From contig JACKLX010000008.1 in the NCBI GenBank assembly GCA_024235695.1, positions 97,573-161,572 on the forward strand: 64,000 bases of DNA, given 5' to 3'. The translations under genes were made by a program, and so were the position numbers. Within the stretch, counting starts at the first letter, position 1; each line of letters begins with the position of its first letter. The notes below the pieces were generated by a model. It saw only the letters and a list, made by a program, of their open reading frames with translations. It had not been told where the DNA came from and made no database searches. The DNA comes from Accumulibacter sp. GTDB lineage: Bacteria > Pseudomonadota > Gammaproteobacteria > Burkholderiales > Rhodocyclaceae. Below, piece by piece: positions 8,943-17,008 of this stretch.

Positions 8943-10433
8943 TCAGCGCGGGTGTAGCCAGCCTGGCAGGAAGCTGTAGGGATCGGCGTCGACCGTCGTG
9001 TCGTAGGAAATGCCGTGGCGCTGCAGCCGCTCGGCGAGTTGGCCGTCCTTGCAGGCGTCGAACAGTTCGGTACAGCCGCCGACGAAGTCGCCGCCGATGA
9101 AGATCTGCGGGAAGGTGTTGGAGCCGGTATGCGCCCGCAGCGCCTGGCGCAGCTTGCCGCCGCGGTTGTCCTGCTGGTAGGCGACCGAATCGAGATCCAC
9201 CGAACGGTAGGGGATGCCGTATTTCGCCAGCACCTTGCGCACCGACCAGCAGAACTCGCACCACTCCAGCGCGAACATCACCACCGGGTGCTCGGCGTCG
9301 GTCACCAGGGCGGCGACTTCCGCTGCCGCAGCCTCGTCCAGCAGCGGCGCTTCCGCCTCGCTGGCGGGCGCCGTGGCCGGTGCGCTGAGGTCGAAGCGGT
9401 AGCCTTCGGTCGAACGCGAGATCTCCTGCTCTTCCGCGGTCATGTCCACTGCCACGTCGTCGAACAAGGGCGTGCTCAGGTAGCGCTCGCCGGTATCCGG
9501 CAGCATGCAGAGGATGTTCGCTCCCGCTGGCGCCGTCGCGGCGACCTGCAGTGCGCCGGCGAAGGTGGCACCGGACGATATGCCGACGAAGATACCTTCC
9601 CTGCTCGCCAGGTCGCGTGCGCATTGCAGGGCGTGCTTGCCGTCGATCGCCAGGAAGTCGTCGATGCGTTGGCCTTCGATCACTTCGTCGGCGAGTTGCG
9701 GCACGAAATCCGGCGACCAGCCCTGCATCAGGTGCGGACGGAACAGCGGGTGACTCTCGGCGACAGAGCCGTCCGCATTGCGCACCTGCGGAATGCCGCT
9801 GGCGATGATCGCCGAGTTGTCCGGCTCGCAGACGACGATGCGCGTGTCCGGGCGGCGTTGACGCAAGACGCGCGAGACGCCGTTCAGCGTGCCGGCGGTG
9901 CCGAAGCCGGTGACCCAGTAGTCGAGCTTGACATCGTCGAAGGCGTCCAGAATCTCGACCGCGGTGGTGCGCGCGTGGGTTTCGGCATTGGCCGGATTCT
10001 CGAACTGGCGCGATTGCCACCAGCCGTGCGCGCGGGCCAGCTCCGCCGCCTTGGCGACCATCCCCGAGCCCTTCAGCGAGGCCGGTGTCAGCACTACTCG
10101 GGCACCCAGGAAGCGCATCAGCTTGCGGCGCTCGACGCTGAAGTTCTCGGCCATGGTGACCACCAGCGGATAGCCTTTCTGCGCGCAGACCATCGCCAGT
10201 CCAATGCCGGTGTTGCCGCTGGTCGCTTCGACGACGGTCTGGCCCGGCTTCAGTTCGCCGCGCCGCTCGGCATCTTCGATGACTCCCAGCGCCAGGCGGT
10301 CCTTGACCGAGCCCATCGGGTTGAAGGCCTCGATCTTGACGTACAGATTGACGTGCTTCGGGGCCAGGTTGTTGACGCGCACCACCGGCGTGTTGCCGAT
10401 GGTGGCGAGGATGCTGTCGAAACGCTTGCTCAT
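8943..10433 (-). CDS. Cysteine synthase (OASS family) fused to a C-terminal glutaredoxin domain
   Basis: Product is 496 residues, against about 310-320 for an ordinary CysK/CysM. Residues 1 to about 320 form a PLP-dependent beta-family fold. The Schiff-base lysine is Lys44 in NPMGSVKDR, the substrate loop is TSGNTG, and the phosphate loop is TGFGTAGT. A linker rich in Ala, Glu and Pro leads into a glutaredoxin domain (about residues 375-470) with active site CEFC at 392-395 and the cis-Pro region NTFPQIFIGG. The first part would make cysteine from O-acetylserine or O-phosphoserine plus a sulfur donor. The second could reduce or deliver the sulfur carrier. Both active sites look intact. It is monocistronic, with an ATG preceded by AAGGAGACA on the minus strand. 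Confidence 0.92.
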   Translation of the reverse strand: MSKRFDSILATIGNTPVVRVNNLAPKHVNLYVKIEAFNPMGSVKDRLALGVIEDAERRGELKPGQTVVEATSGNTGIGLAMVCAQKGYPLVVTMAENFSVERRKLMRFLGARVVLTPASLKGSGMVAKAAELARAHGWWQSRQFENPANAETHARTTAVEILDAFDDVKLDYWVTGFGTAGTLNGVSRVLRQRRPDTRIVVCEPDNSAIIASGIPQVRNADGSVAESHPLFRPHLMQGWSPDFVPQLADEVIEGQRIDDFLAIDGKHALQCARDLASREGIFVGISSGATFAGALQVAATAPAGANILCMLPDTGERYLSTPLFDDVAVDMTAEEQEISRSTEGYRFDLSAPATAPASEAEAPLLDEAAAAEVAALVTDAEHPVVMFALEWCEFCWSVRKVLAKYGIPYRSVDLDSVAYQQDNRGGKLRQALRAHTGSNTFPQIFIGGDFVGGCTELFDACKDGQLAERLQRHGISYDTTVDADPYSFLPGWLHPR

Positions 10434-10648
10434 GGTGTGTCTCCTTGCGGCTCAGCCGCTTGTGAGTACGGGTAACGATCATGATGGAAAAGCAGCGCTT
10501 GCTGGTCAAACAAGTGGATGCAAGGCGGTGATTTTCCCTCAAGATGGGTGACCAGCAATCGATCAAAGCGGGTGGGCACAGCCGCGTCCACAGGATCAAG
10601 CTGAAGCTGCCGGCGCAGGCCTCGATGCGTCGGTCGCCACCGGTCTCC

Positions 10649-11239
10649 TCATCGCGGCTCCTTCCTGCGCAGGACCTCGTTGCGAATTTCCTGATAATGC
10701 TCGCGGGTTTCGGCCTGGATCAGGGAGATGCCGAGCCCTGGCGGCAGGATGGTATCGGGCACCGCCTCGGCCTGATAGACCACCCTGGTGCCGTTACCCG
10801 AGGCTTCCAGCCGCGTGCTGCCGCGATACTGTTTCATGTTGCCGCTGAGCATGCGCGACTCGAAGCCGTCGATGGGCATCAGGGTGATTTCCCGCTCCGA
10901 CTGAAACTCGATCGTCAGCGGGCCGAAACTGGTCGTTCCCGTCTGCGCTACCCGGACCGTGTTTCCCTGTCTGGACAGCACCTTGCTCGTCGCAATATTG
11001 GTAAGGAAGCGGGGCAGGTTGTCGAAGTCGGTCAATACATCCCAGACCTTTTGTTGCGATGCCGGTATGACGAGTTCGGCTTGCACGCTGACGACCCTGC
11101 CGTGAACCTCGACGCGAACGACGACGTCAGCACCATCCTCGGCGCGCGCTTCCAGTCGCGGAACCAGCAGCAGCGAGACGAGAAAAAGCGCTCGCAAGAG
11201 AAGCTGGCGCACGCCAGGAATGTTCCCGTCTGATGCCAT
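10649..11239 (-). CDS. Exported SRPBCC (START/polyketide-cyclase-like) family protein
   Basis: Product is 196 residues. An N-terminal hydrophobic segment (LLLRALFLVSLLLVP, about residues 13-27) with a following small-residue site looks like a signal peptide. The rest is an SRPBCC fold: AELVIPASQQKVWDVLTDFDNLPRF is the classic opening of the family, and the C-terminal helix runs from about residue 165. Members bind hydrophobic ligands. The signal predicts periplasmic or envelope placement. An unrelated GAF gene ends 60 bases upstream. Function is otherwise unknown. Confidence 0.75.
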   Translation of the reverse strand: MASDGNIPGVRQLLLRALFLVSLLLVPRLEARAEDGADVVVRVEVHGRVVSVQAELVIPASQQKVWDVLTDFDNLPRFLTNIATSKVLSRQGNTVRVAQTGTTSFGPLTIEFQSEREITLMPIDGFESRMLSGNMKQYRGSTRLEASGNGTRVVYQAEAVPDTILPPGLGISLIQAETREHYQEIRNEVLRRKEPR

Positions 11240-11299
11240 GGTGCTGAACGCGGGTCTCGGAATGGCTCTGTCGCCGGCAAACGCAGACCGCTGCTGCGT

Positions 11300-12637
11300 T
11301 CAGCTGGCGATCAATTGCAGCGGCCGCTCGACGCTCAGCGCGAAGCGGCCGCGGCCGGTCTTGACCAGCGTGACGCCGGCGCGGCGTTCGTCGAGCCGCC
11401 TTTGCAGCAGGACCAGACGCGCCTCGAGATTGTCGCTGACCCCCGGCAGACGGATGCGCGGATCGATACGCAGCTCCTTGTTGCTGAAGCTGGTGCGTCC
11501 GCGCTCGGCATGGTCTTGGACAAGCGCCCAGAGAATCGCTCCGGCGACGCCCTTGATCAGGTAGTCGTCGTCGAGGAAGACGCTGTCGCTGCCGGAAAAA
11601 TGCCGTACGGCAAGCGGCTTGCCGGTCGGCGGGGATGGCCCCGGCTCATTGGCCGCTGGTTCTTCCGCCGCGTCTGCCACCTGCTGGTGATGCGCGATGG
11701 CCATGCCGAGCTGCGCGGCGAAGGCGACCAGAGCGTCCTCGTCGTCGTAGCCGAAATGCAGGTCGGCGGTGCTTTCGACGTAGATGACGCCGACCAGGCG
11801 GTCGAACGCAGTGATCGGCACGGCCAACTGGCTGGCGGCTTCCGGCAGGCCGGGCAGCGGAATGGCCGTCTCGAGAGCTGCTGAGAGGCCGCTGGCAGCC
11901 GCATTTTCGCGGATTGCGCGCCCGTAGGCGTATTCCGATGTCGTGTAGCCGATGCGAATCGGCGTCCGTTCGCGAGCGCAGACGCCGATCACTCCCGCGC
12001 CCACCGGGATCTCCGAACCGACGCCCGATGCCGGATAGCCGCGGCTGGCCAGCGTGTACAGCCGTTGTCCGGCGTCGTCGTACATCAGCAGCATCAGGTG
12101 ATGGATGGCGAATTCCGAGCCCAGGCAGTCGACAGCGGTGTTCAGCAGGTTCTCGAAGTGATCGCAGGCGGCCAAGCGGTCGCTGCAGCGGCGCAGTGCG
12201 GTAAGGTAATTCACCGACGGTGGGGGAAGTGCCAGGGTCGGCCCCGGCAGTTGCTCGATGTCCAGGATGCGATAGACGTCGGAGCCGAGCAGCTTGAACA
12301 CCCCGCTCATGCCGGTGTGCGAGGCGATGCCGGCGAGCTTGGCCTTCATCTGTTCGAACAGAGGGCCGGCTGTTTCGGTGCGCAGATAGCGCAGGCTGAG
12401 GCGGTACTGGCCTGCGGTGAGGTGGCTGGTGAGCAGCAGACGGACGGTTGGGTTGACCAACACGTTCTGTCTTGTCTTGTTGAAGAACTGGTACGACAGC
12501 GCGACGTGCTCGAGGTCGACGAACTGGACCTGCGACAGATACGCCATGTTCGGGACACCGTCGGCGTCGCAAGTGGCGATCAGGCCGGGGATGACGCCGT
12601 CCAGGCACTCGCGGATGGTGTCGATGCGCACGCTCAC
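11300..12637 (-). CDS. Flavin-split-barrel (PNPOx-like) plus GAF domain protein with C-terminal winged-helix-like region
   Basis: Product is 445 residues from the GTG at 12637. That start is chosen because it overlaps the stop of the upstream gene (GTGA) and gives a proper split-barrel N-terminus. Residues 1 to about 145 resemble pyridoxamine-phosphate-oxidase-like domains (PGLIATCDADGVPNMAYLSQV, then SYQFFNKTRQNVLVNP). A GAF domain follows from about 175 to 335 (IPVGAGVIGVCARERTPIRIG, then LAVPITAFDRLVGVIYVES). The C-terminal 90 residues are charged and helical (RTSFSNKELRIDP) and may be a winged helix. A role in ligand or redox sensing is inferred. The overlap implies translational coupling to the small split-barrel gene. 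Confidence 0.8.
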   Translation of the reverse strand: MSVRIDTIRECLDGVIPGLIATCDADGVPNMAYLSQVQFVDLEHVALSYQFFNKTRQNVLVNPTVRLLLTSHLTAGQYRLSLRYLRTETAGPLFEQMKAKLAGIASHTGMSGVFKLLGSDVYRILDIEQLPGPTLALPPPSVNYLTALRRCSDRLAACDHFENLLNTAVDCLGSEFAIHHLMLLMYDDAGQRLYTLASRGYPASGVGSEIPVGAGVIGVCARERTPIRIGYTTSEYAYGRAIRENAAASGLSAALETAIPLPGLPEAASQLAVPITAFDRLVGVIYVESTADLHFGYDDEDALVAFAAQLGMAIAHHQQVADAAEEPAANEPGPSPPTGKPLAVRHFSGSDSVFLDDDYLIKGVAGAILWALVQDHAERGRTSFSNKELRIDPRIRLPGVSDNLEARLVLLQRRLDERRAGVTLVKTGRGRFALSVERPLQLIAS

Positions 12638-13110
12638 GCTGCGCCAACGATGGCTTGGCCGGCGCGCGGGCCGGGGGTTTGCGAGAAGGCTGCGGTGGGG
12701 GTGAAGACGATCACCGTCAGATCTGCGGGCGAATAGGCGTGAATGGTGCGAACCGCAATCTCGGAGACTCCTTCCGGCAGGACTTCGCACAGGAAGGCTT
12801 CGGTATGGCGCTCGATCAGCGTCAGGTCGGTGGTGTCGAAAGCGCTGGTCTGCGCATCGCTGCCCTTCAGCTGCAGCGTCCGGTTGCTGCTCGGCAGGCT
12901 GAAAACGGCGGCGACGCGGCCGTTCTCGGCGATGTTGGCGACGACGGCGCGTGCCTGGCTGGCGCGCACGAAGATCGCCACCCGTTGTCCGCCATCGACC
13001 AGCTTGCAACCCAGTGCGCGCACGTTGTTCGGCACGCGGTCGGCACCGCAGCTGGCGAGGCTGATGGCGACACCGGTCTGAATGAAGGCGGCGTTGTCGT
13101 GATCGATCAT
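12634..13110 (-). CDS. Pyridoxamine 5'-phosphate oxidase-like flavin split-barrel protein
   Basis: Product is 158 residues from the ATG at 13110. The open frame extends much further upstream, but that part has shadow-like composition and no family resemblance. The protein shows the PNPOx-like pattern: ISLASCGADRVPNNVRALGCKL at the N-terminus, VAIFVRASQARAVVANIAENGRVAAVFSLP in the middle, and a basic-hydrophobic C-terminus. Such small proteins bind FMN, F420 or heme, or serve as sensors; the ligand is not evident. Its stop overlaps the GTG start of the split-barrel/GAF protein, so the two are coupled and may act together. The upstream divergent gene encodes a membrane hydrolase. Confidence 0.72.
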   Translation of the reverse strand: MIDHDNAAFIQTGVAISLASCGADRVPNNVRALGCKLVDGGQRVAIFVRASQARAVVANIAENGRVAAVFSLPSSNRTLQLKGSDAQTSAFDTTDLTLIERHTEAFLCEVLPEGVSEIAVRTIHAYSPADLTVIVFTPTAAFSQTPGPRAGQAIVGAA

Positions 13111-13392
13111 CGTTGTTCCGATCGGGCCGTTGACGGGACGATTGTAACGGGTCTCGAGTGCCGCCAGTAGGCGCCATCTTTCCGCCAGTGCGCTGGCGAG
13201 CCGATCGCGGCGTCGATCATCGCGACGTCCCGCCGGGTTTGGGCGATAATGATCAGCCTCAGGTCGCACGGGTTGGCAACCTGCTGTCCGCCAGCGCTTG
13301 CCGCCGCACGCCTGGACGTCCGTGCGCTGCCCGCGTTGTCCGTGAAGGCAGGGTGGCAGCTTCGACCAGAACCGACTTGTGGCTGAAACCCG

Positions 13393-14421
13393 ATGGATCC
13401 TCTGACCCACGCACTGCTCGGCGCGAGCGCCGCGCAAGTCGCCCTCGGCCCGCGCCTCGGTCGCCGGGCGTGGCTGCTCGGCGCCGTTGGCGGCCTGTTG
13501 CCTGACGCCGACGTCCTGATCAGGAGTTCTGCCGACCCCTTGCTGGCCATCCAGTATCACCGCCATTTCACGCACGCACTGGCCTTCGTCCCGATCGGCG
13601 GCCTTGTCGCGGCGTCGCCGTGGCTGGCGCAGACACAACATCGCCAGAACTGGCGACCGATCCTTGCTGCGACGACCATCGGCTATGCCACGCATGCCTT
13701 GCTCGACGCGTGCACCAATTACGGAACGCATCTGCTGTGGCCATTCTCGTCGCTGCGCGTCGCCTGGCACTGGATTACGACCATCGGCCCGCCGCTGACC
13801 CTGACCTTGCTGGTCGGGCTGATCGTCGCCGTCCGGCGGCGCTCCCGCTTGCCGGCGGCTGTGGCGCTGCTGCTCGGCCTCGCCTACGTCGGAACGGCTG
13901 CCTGGCAGCGCGAGCGCGCGCTTCAAGTACAGTCGCTGATCGCTGCCGCCCGCGGCCATCGCGTGGAGCGCGCCGAGATGTTCCCGACGGTCGGCAACCC
14001 GCTGCTCTGGCGATCGGTCTATCAATCGCAAGGAACTCTGTACACCGACCGCCTGCGCATCGTCGGCGCCGACACGACGCGCTGGCAGGAGGGCAGCACG
14101 GTCGAACTGCTGTTGGAGAAGGACCTGTCGCCACAGGCCAGGGATGACGCACGCGTTCGTCGCGATTTCGCGCGCTTCAGCTATTTCTCTGCCGGCTGGA
14201 TCGCGCGCGCCAGCGCCGATCCGAGCGTCATCGGCGACGCTCGCTACTCGCTGCGTAGCGATCGCTTCGAACCGATCTGGGGAGTCCGATTTCATCCCGG
14301 TGCGGTCGCGCCGACCGAGTGGGTCGATCGCACCGCCAGCAACCGCGTTCCGGTCGGCGAGCTGTGGCGCGAGATCAGCGGCACCGCCGGCGGCTACATC
14401 GCAGTGCCGCGGGCGCGCTGA
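13393..14421 (+). CDS. Membrane-bound metal-dependent hydrolase, YdjM/DUF457 family
   Basis: Product is 342 residues. The N-terminal 170 residues contain the family histidine and aspartate motifs: MDPLTHALLGA at the start, GGLLPDADVL near residue 37, and YHRHFTHAL near 56. Several hydrophobic segments predict an integral inner-membrane enzyme. The C-terminal half is soluble-looking and poorly conserved. Family members are annotated as LexA-regulated or phospholipase-type hydrolases, but the reaction is not established. It stands alone and is divergent from the PNPOx-like gene. Confidence 0.8.
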   Translation: MDPLTHALLGASAAQVALGPRLGRRAWLLGAVGGLLPDADVLIRSSADPLLAIQYHRHFTHALAFVPIGGLVAASPWLAQTQHRQNWRPILAATTIGYATHALLDACTNYGTHLLWPFSSLRVAWHWITTIGPPLTLTLLVGLIVAVRRRSRLPAAVALLLGLAYVGTAAWQRERALQVQSLIAAARGHRVERAEMFPTVGNPLLWRSVYQSQGTLYTDRLRIVGADTTRWQEGSTVELLLEKDLSPQARDDARVRRDFARFSYFSAGWIARASADPSVIGDARYSLRSDRFEPIWGVRFHPGAVAPTEWVDRTASNRVPVGELWREISGTAGGYIAVPRAR

Positions 14422-14607
14422 AAACGGTTTGCAGCCAGAAGGTCGCGATCACGGCTGACGCTTTCGCGGACCTGCGGGTGTGGCCGGTGTACTTGCCCGG
14501 TCTACGGCTGGCGGGGCGGAAACCGGCTGCCTTGGCGATCGCGCTGGCCGCTCGGGCGAGATATCGTTCAACGGCTCGCGCTGCGGCGAGCTTTCCGTCG
14601 ACAACAG

Positions 14608-14638
14608 GAGCAGGGCGGGGAAAAGCCCGGCCCTGCTC
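14608..14638. terminator. Candidate stem-loop between convergent genes
   Basis: GAGCAGGGC at 14608-14616 pairs perfectly with GCCCTGCTC at 14630-14638 around a short G/A-rich loop. It lies between the convergent hydrolase and PEP-CTERM genes, 23 bases beyond the PEP-CTERM stop on the minus strand. There is no clear U-tract on either strand, so it may be a transcript-stabilising or weak terminator hairpin. Confidence 0.4.
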
Positions 14639-14660
14639 GTCGGATCCCGGTTCTTCGAGG

Positions 14661-15473
14661 CTAAGCGTTCGGTGAAGGTGTTGCGCGCCTTGCGGCCAAA
14701 CCGAGCAACGACAGGCTCAGTCCGATCAGGACGAGAGTGCCGGGTTCGGGTACTTCCACTTTGACACTATCCCAGGCATTCCACGCGGCGACCGCCAGGC
14801 CGGTTGTCGGATCGATGGGAAACGGCTGGCTCTGCATCCCCGACTCGTTGAAACGCATCGCAACCACTTTCGTGATGTCGAAGAGCGGATCGCTCCAATA
14901 GAAGGAAAACGGGTTCTGCAGGCCGAGATTCGGGCTGATCCAGAAGGTATCCCACAGATTGGCCGGGCCAAAGCGGAACCATCCCCGGGAACGTCCATTG
15001 ACATCCATCAATTCGAGCGACAGGTCCCAGACACCACGCGGCGGATAGACGGAGAAATGAATCATGCTGCTGCCGCTGCCCAGGTTAACCGGCGTGCTGC
15101 CAAGCGGATCGAAGCGATAGTCCCACCAGGCGATGGCAAGGGCGTCGTTCGACGGCAGATCCCAGGACATCACCAGGGTGTTGTCGATCACCGTCGCCTG
15201 CGGGTCGCTGACGCCATCGAAATCAGGCGTCAGCCGGGCGGCCTCAACGGCCAGCGGGACCCCTTGCGGCAGGTAGAATTGCAGTGCCGCGTCGGTCAGA
15301 TTTGCGCCGGCGGTTGACGGCACGATGTTGCCCGCCGCGATCGCCTGTTGCCAGGACCCGGCGGTGGGGATGTCAACCAGGATGGTCGCGCCTGCCCTTG
15401 CCGAGGAGAGGATCGCCAGGGCGGCGATAAGGATGCCAAGGCATCTCTTGATGGGCGTCTGCTTGTCAGTCAT
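14661..15473 (-). CDS. PEP-CTERM sorting domain protein
   Basis: Product is 270 residues. It has a signal peptide (about residues 1-28, ending SSARAGA) and a textbook C-terminal sorting signal: the VPEPGT motif, a hydrophobic helix and a basic tail (ARRATPSPNA). Exosortase would cleave at PEP and release or anchor the protein at the cell surface or in the matrix. The mature region has no domain I recognise; it is rich in Trp, Asp and Ser (VMSWDLPSNDALAIAWWDY), like other matrix proteins of floc-forming bacteria. The gene has a long leader and a -24/-12 promoter with an upstream dyad (listed separately). No exosortase gene is in this window. Confidence 0.9.
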   Translation of the reverse strand: MTDKQTPIKRCLGILIAALAILSSARAGATILVDIPTAGSWQQAIAAGNIVPSTAGANLTDAALQFYLPQGVPLAVEAARLTPDFDGVSDPQATVIDNTLVMSWDLPSNDALAIAWWDYRFDPLGSTPVNLGSGSSMIHFSVYPPRGVWDLSLELMDVNGRSRGWFRFGPANLWDTFWISPNLGLQNPFSFYWSDPLFDITKVVAMRFNESGMQSQPFPIDPTTGLAVAAWNAWDSVKVEVPEPGTLVLIGLSLSLLGLAARRATPSPNA

Positions 15474-15693
15474 TGGTCTGCCTCCTGTATGTTGCTCACG
15501 AAAGCATCGAGCGGTTTGACCGGGCCGCAGGCAAGAGACCAGCTTGTCTGCTTGTGTCTGCTTGCGAGCCGCGGCGCCCTGCCGGGAACGCCACCTGGTC
15601 GTTCTGTGGGCGCTTGCCGGTCACGCTCCATTCCGGTTGGCTGGCTGGCCCCCTGCGGCCACCACGCCAGCGTGTAAACCGTACTTAAATCAA

Positions 15694-15708
15694 GCAACAA
15701 TCGCGCCA
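15694..15708 (-). promoter_or_regulatory. Sigma-54 (RpoN) -24/-12 promoter of the PEP-CTERM gene
   Basis: On the minus strand the sequence reads TGGCGCG-ATTG-TTGC, followed by T. The consensus is TGGCACG-N4-TTGC followed by A or T. Spacing between the GG and GC elements is exact. Transcription would begin near 15682, leaving a leader of about 210 bases before the PEP-CTERM start at 15473. Confidence 0.75.
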
Positions 15709-15783
15709 AGAAAAGAAACCAATCGAAAAATCATGCGGTTATCGCAACCGGCTAGAACCTGGCGATGTTTCCGCGCCAACAAC

Positions 15784-15800
15784 TGTAAGAAATTCCGACA
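15784..15800 (-). promoter_or_regulatory. Candidate enhancer-binding-protein site (UAS)
   Basis: Read towards the gene it is TGTCGG-AATTTC-TTACA, an imperfect dyad of TGTNNG half sites with a 5-base centre. It lies 75 bases upstream of the -24 element, the usual distance for a sigma-54 activator. A 17-base element matching at 13 positions, in the same orientation, precedes the sigma-54 promoter of the giant PEP-CTERM gene at 26587-26603. Confidence 0.6.
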
Positions 15801-16319
15801 CTTCCATGGCGACAGTCGGTGTTATATCAGCGCCAGATGCCACTCCTGCCGCTGCGACGGCGGCGCGTTTGCCGGTGGCAAATTGACGGAAGCGAAGAAG
15901 ACGTGCTCGACCTTGCTTACCTGGCCATTTTCCCCTGCCGAGCGTCGCGGCGAGTTCCCTGTCCGCTTGCGAGCCGCTTCTTGGCGCACCAACGGAAGCA
16001 TCGCTGACCACCTGCCGTCGCTTTCGTGAGCGGGCGACGGTGTGGCTGTTGCGACCGGCCGATCATCAATGCCCCGGGGATCCGCGTCAGTGCCTTGGCG
16101 AGCGGACGGCAGCCGTTGGCTTGCTGGCGGTCGGCGTGCGCGCCGACCGGCTGCTCCCCGAATGGTGATGCTTGTTGGGCTGGAATGGGGGAAAATCGGC
16201 GAGGTGACTGCGATCGCATGCGTCAGCCCTGCTTCCCACGGCCTGGCCTGATTTCGTATCCTGGCGGCGTGCCACGGATGTGCGTAAGTGCAGTCGAACT
16301 TGATTGAAATGGAGGCGAA

Positions 16320-16850
16320 ATGGACAGCAACTCTTCAGTAGGGCGACGCGGGCTGCTGGTTTTCAGCACCCTGCTTGTTGTCGCGTGTGCCGGTTACAGC
16401 GGCGCCAATCTCAAGCCGGGCGTGTCGACCTTGCCCGAAGTCGTAGCCTCGATGGGCCAGCCGGCGATGTCCTGGACGAATCCGGATGGCAGCGAACAAC
16501 TGGCTTACCCGCGCGGCTCGGGGGGGACACAGACGTTCATGGCGTATGTCGGGCCGGATGGCAAACTGCAGCGCATCGAAAAAGTGCTGAACCAGGAGCA
16601 TTTTGCGCGTGTCCGGCCGGGAATGAGCAAGGACGAGGTGCTGCGCATCCTCGGTCCGTCGGGATCGCTATGGACCCAGTTCTACGCGCGGAGCAATCAG
16701 CTCGCCTGGTCGTGGCTGTTCTGCAACAGCTGGAATGCCGAGGAGTTCTTTGACGTCATGTTCGACGCCAGCACCGGTATCGTGCATTCGACCGGGCAGC
16801 ACCCGAACCTGGCGGGGCCTGACGGCGTGCAGCCGCGTTGCGGGCAATGA
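16320..16850 (+). CDS. BamE/SmpA-like outer-membrane lipoprotein
   Basis: Product is 176 residues. The signal peptide ends in a lipobox LVVAC with the lipidated cysteine at residue 23. The mature part carries two SmpA/OmlA-type repeats, KPGVSTLPEVVASMGQPAMSW and FARVRPGMSKDEVLRILGPSG. BamE itself has one such domain and about 110 residues, so this is a larger BamE-like lipoprotein rather than BamE proper. It probably sits in the outer membrane facing the periplasm. The ATG follows a GGAGG ribosome-binding site by 4 bases. It is isolated, and convergent with dinB. Confidence 0.82.
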   Translation: MDSNSSVGRRGLLVFSTLLVVACAGYSGANLKPGVSTLPEVVASMGQPAMSWTNPDGSEQLAYPRGSGGTQTFMAYVGPDGKLQRIEKVLNQEHFARVRPGMSKDEVLRILGPSGSLWTQFYARSNQLAWSWLFCNSWNAEEFFDVMFDASTGIVHSTGQHPNLAGPDGVQPRCGQ

Positions 16851-17008
16851 CCAGCATGCTGGATGACCTGCCGGGCGGGCGAGTCGCGGCGCTCGACGGT
16901 TGGCGAGGCTTCTTGAAGCTCCGACGCGTCGACGCCCGCACACTTCCGGCAAGCGCCCGATCGGCGGTCATCGGGCATTCGGCGGCGGGCTAGCGAAGGA
17001 CTTGTTGC

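Larger units (their letters stand above)
15474..16319. other. 846-base divergent intergenic region with regulatory DNA
   Basis: The region separates the leftward PEP-CTERM gene from the rightward BamE-like gene. From about 15670 to 15840 it is much AT-richer than its surroundings and holds the sigma-54-type promoter and 17-bp dyad listed separately. The part from about 15850 to 16300 is GC-rich with no believable gene. The roughly 210-base leader of the PEP-CTERM transcript shows nothing I can name. Confidence 0.6.

Noticed and set aside
12634-14295. A 553-codon open frame upstream of the small split-barrel protein
   Set aside because: Only the last 158 codons (from 13110) resemble a protein family; the rest is antisense to the YdjM-like hydrolase gene.
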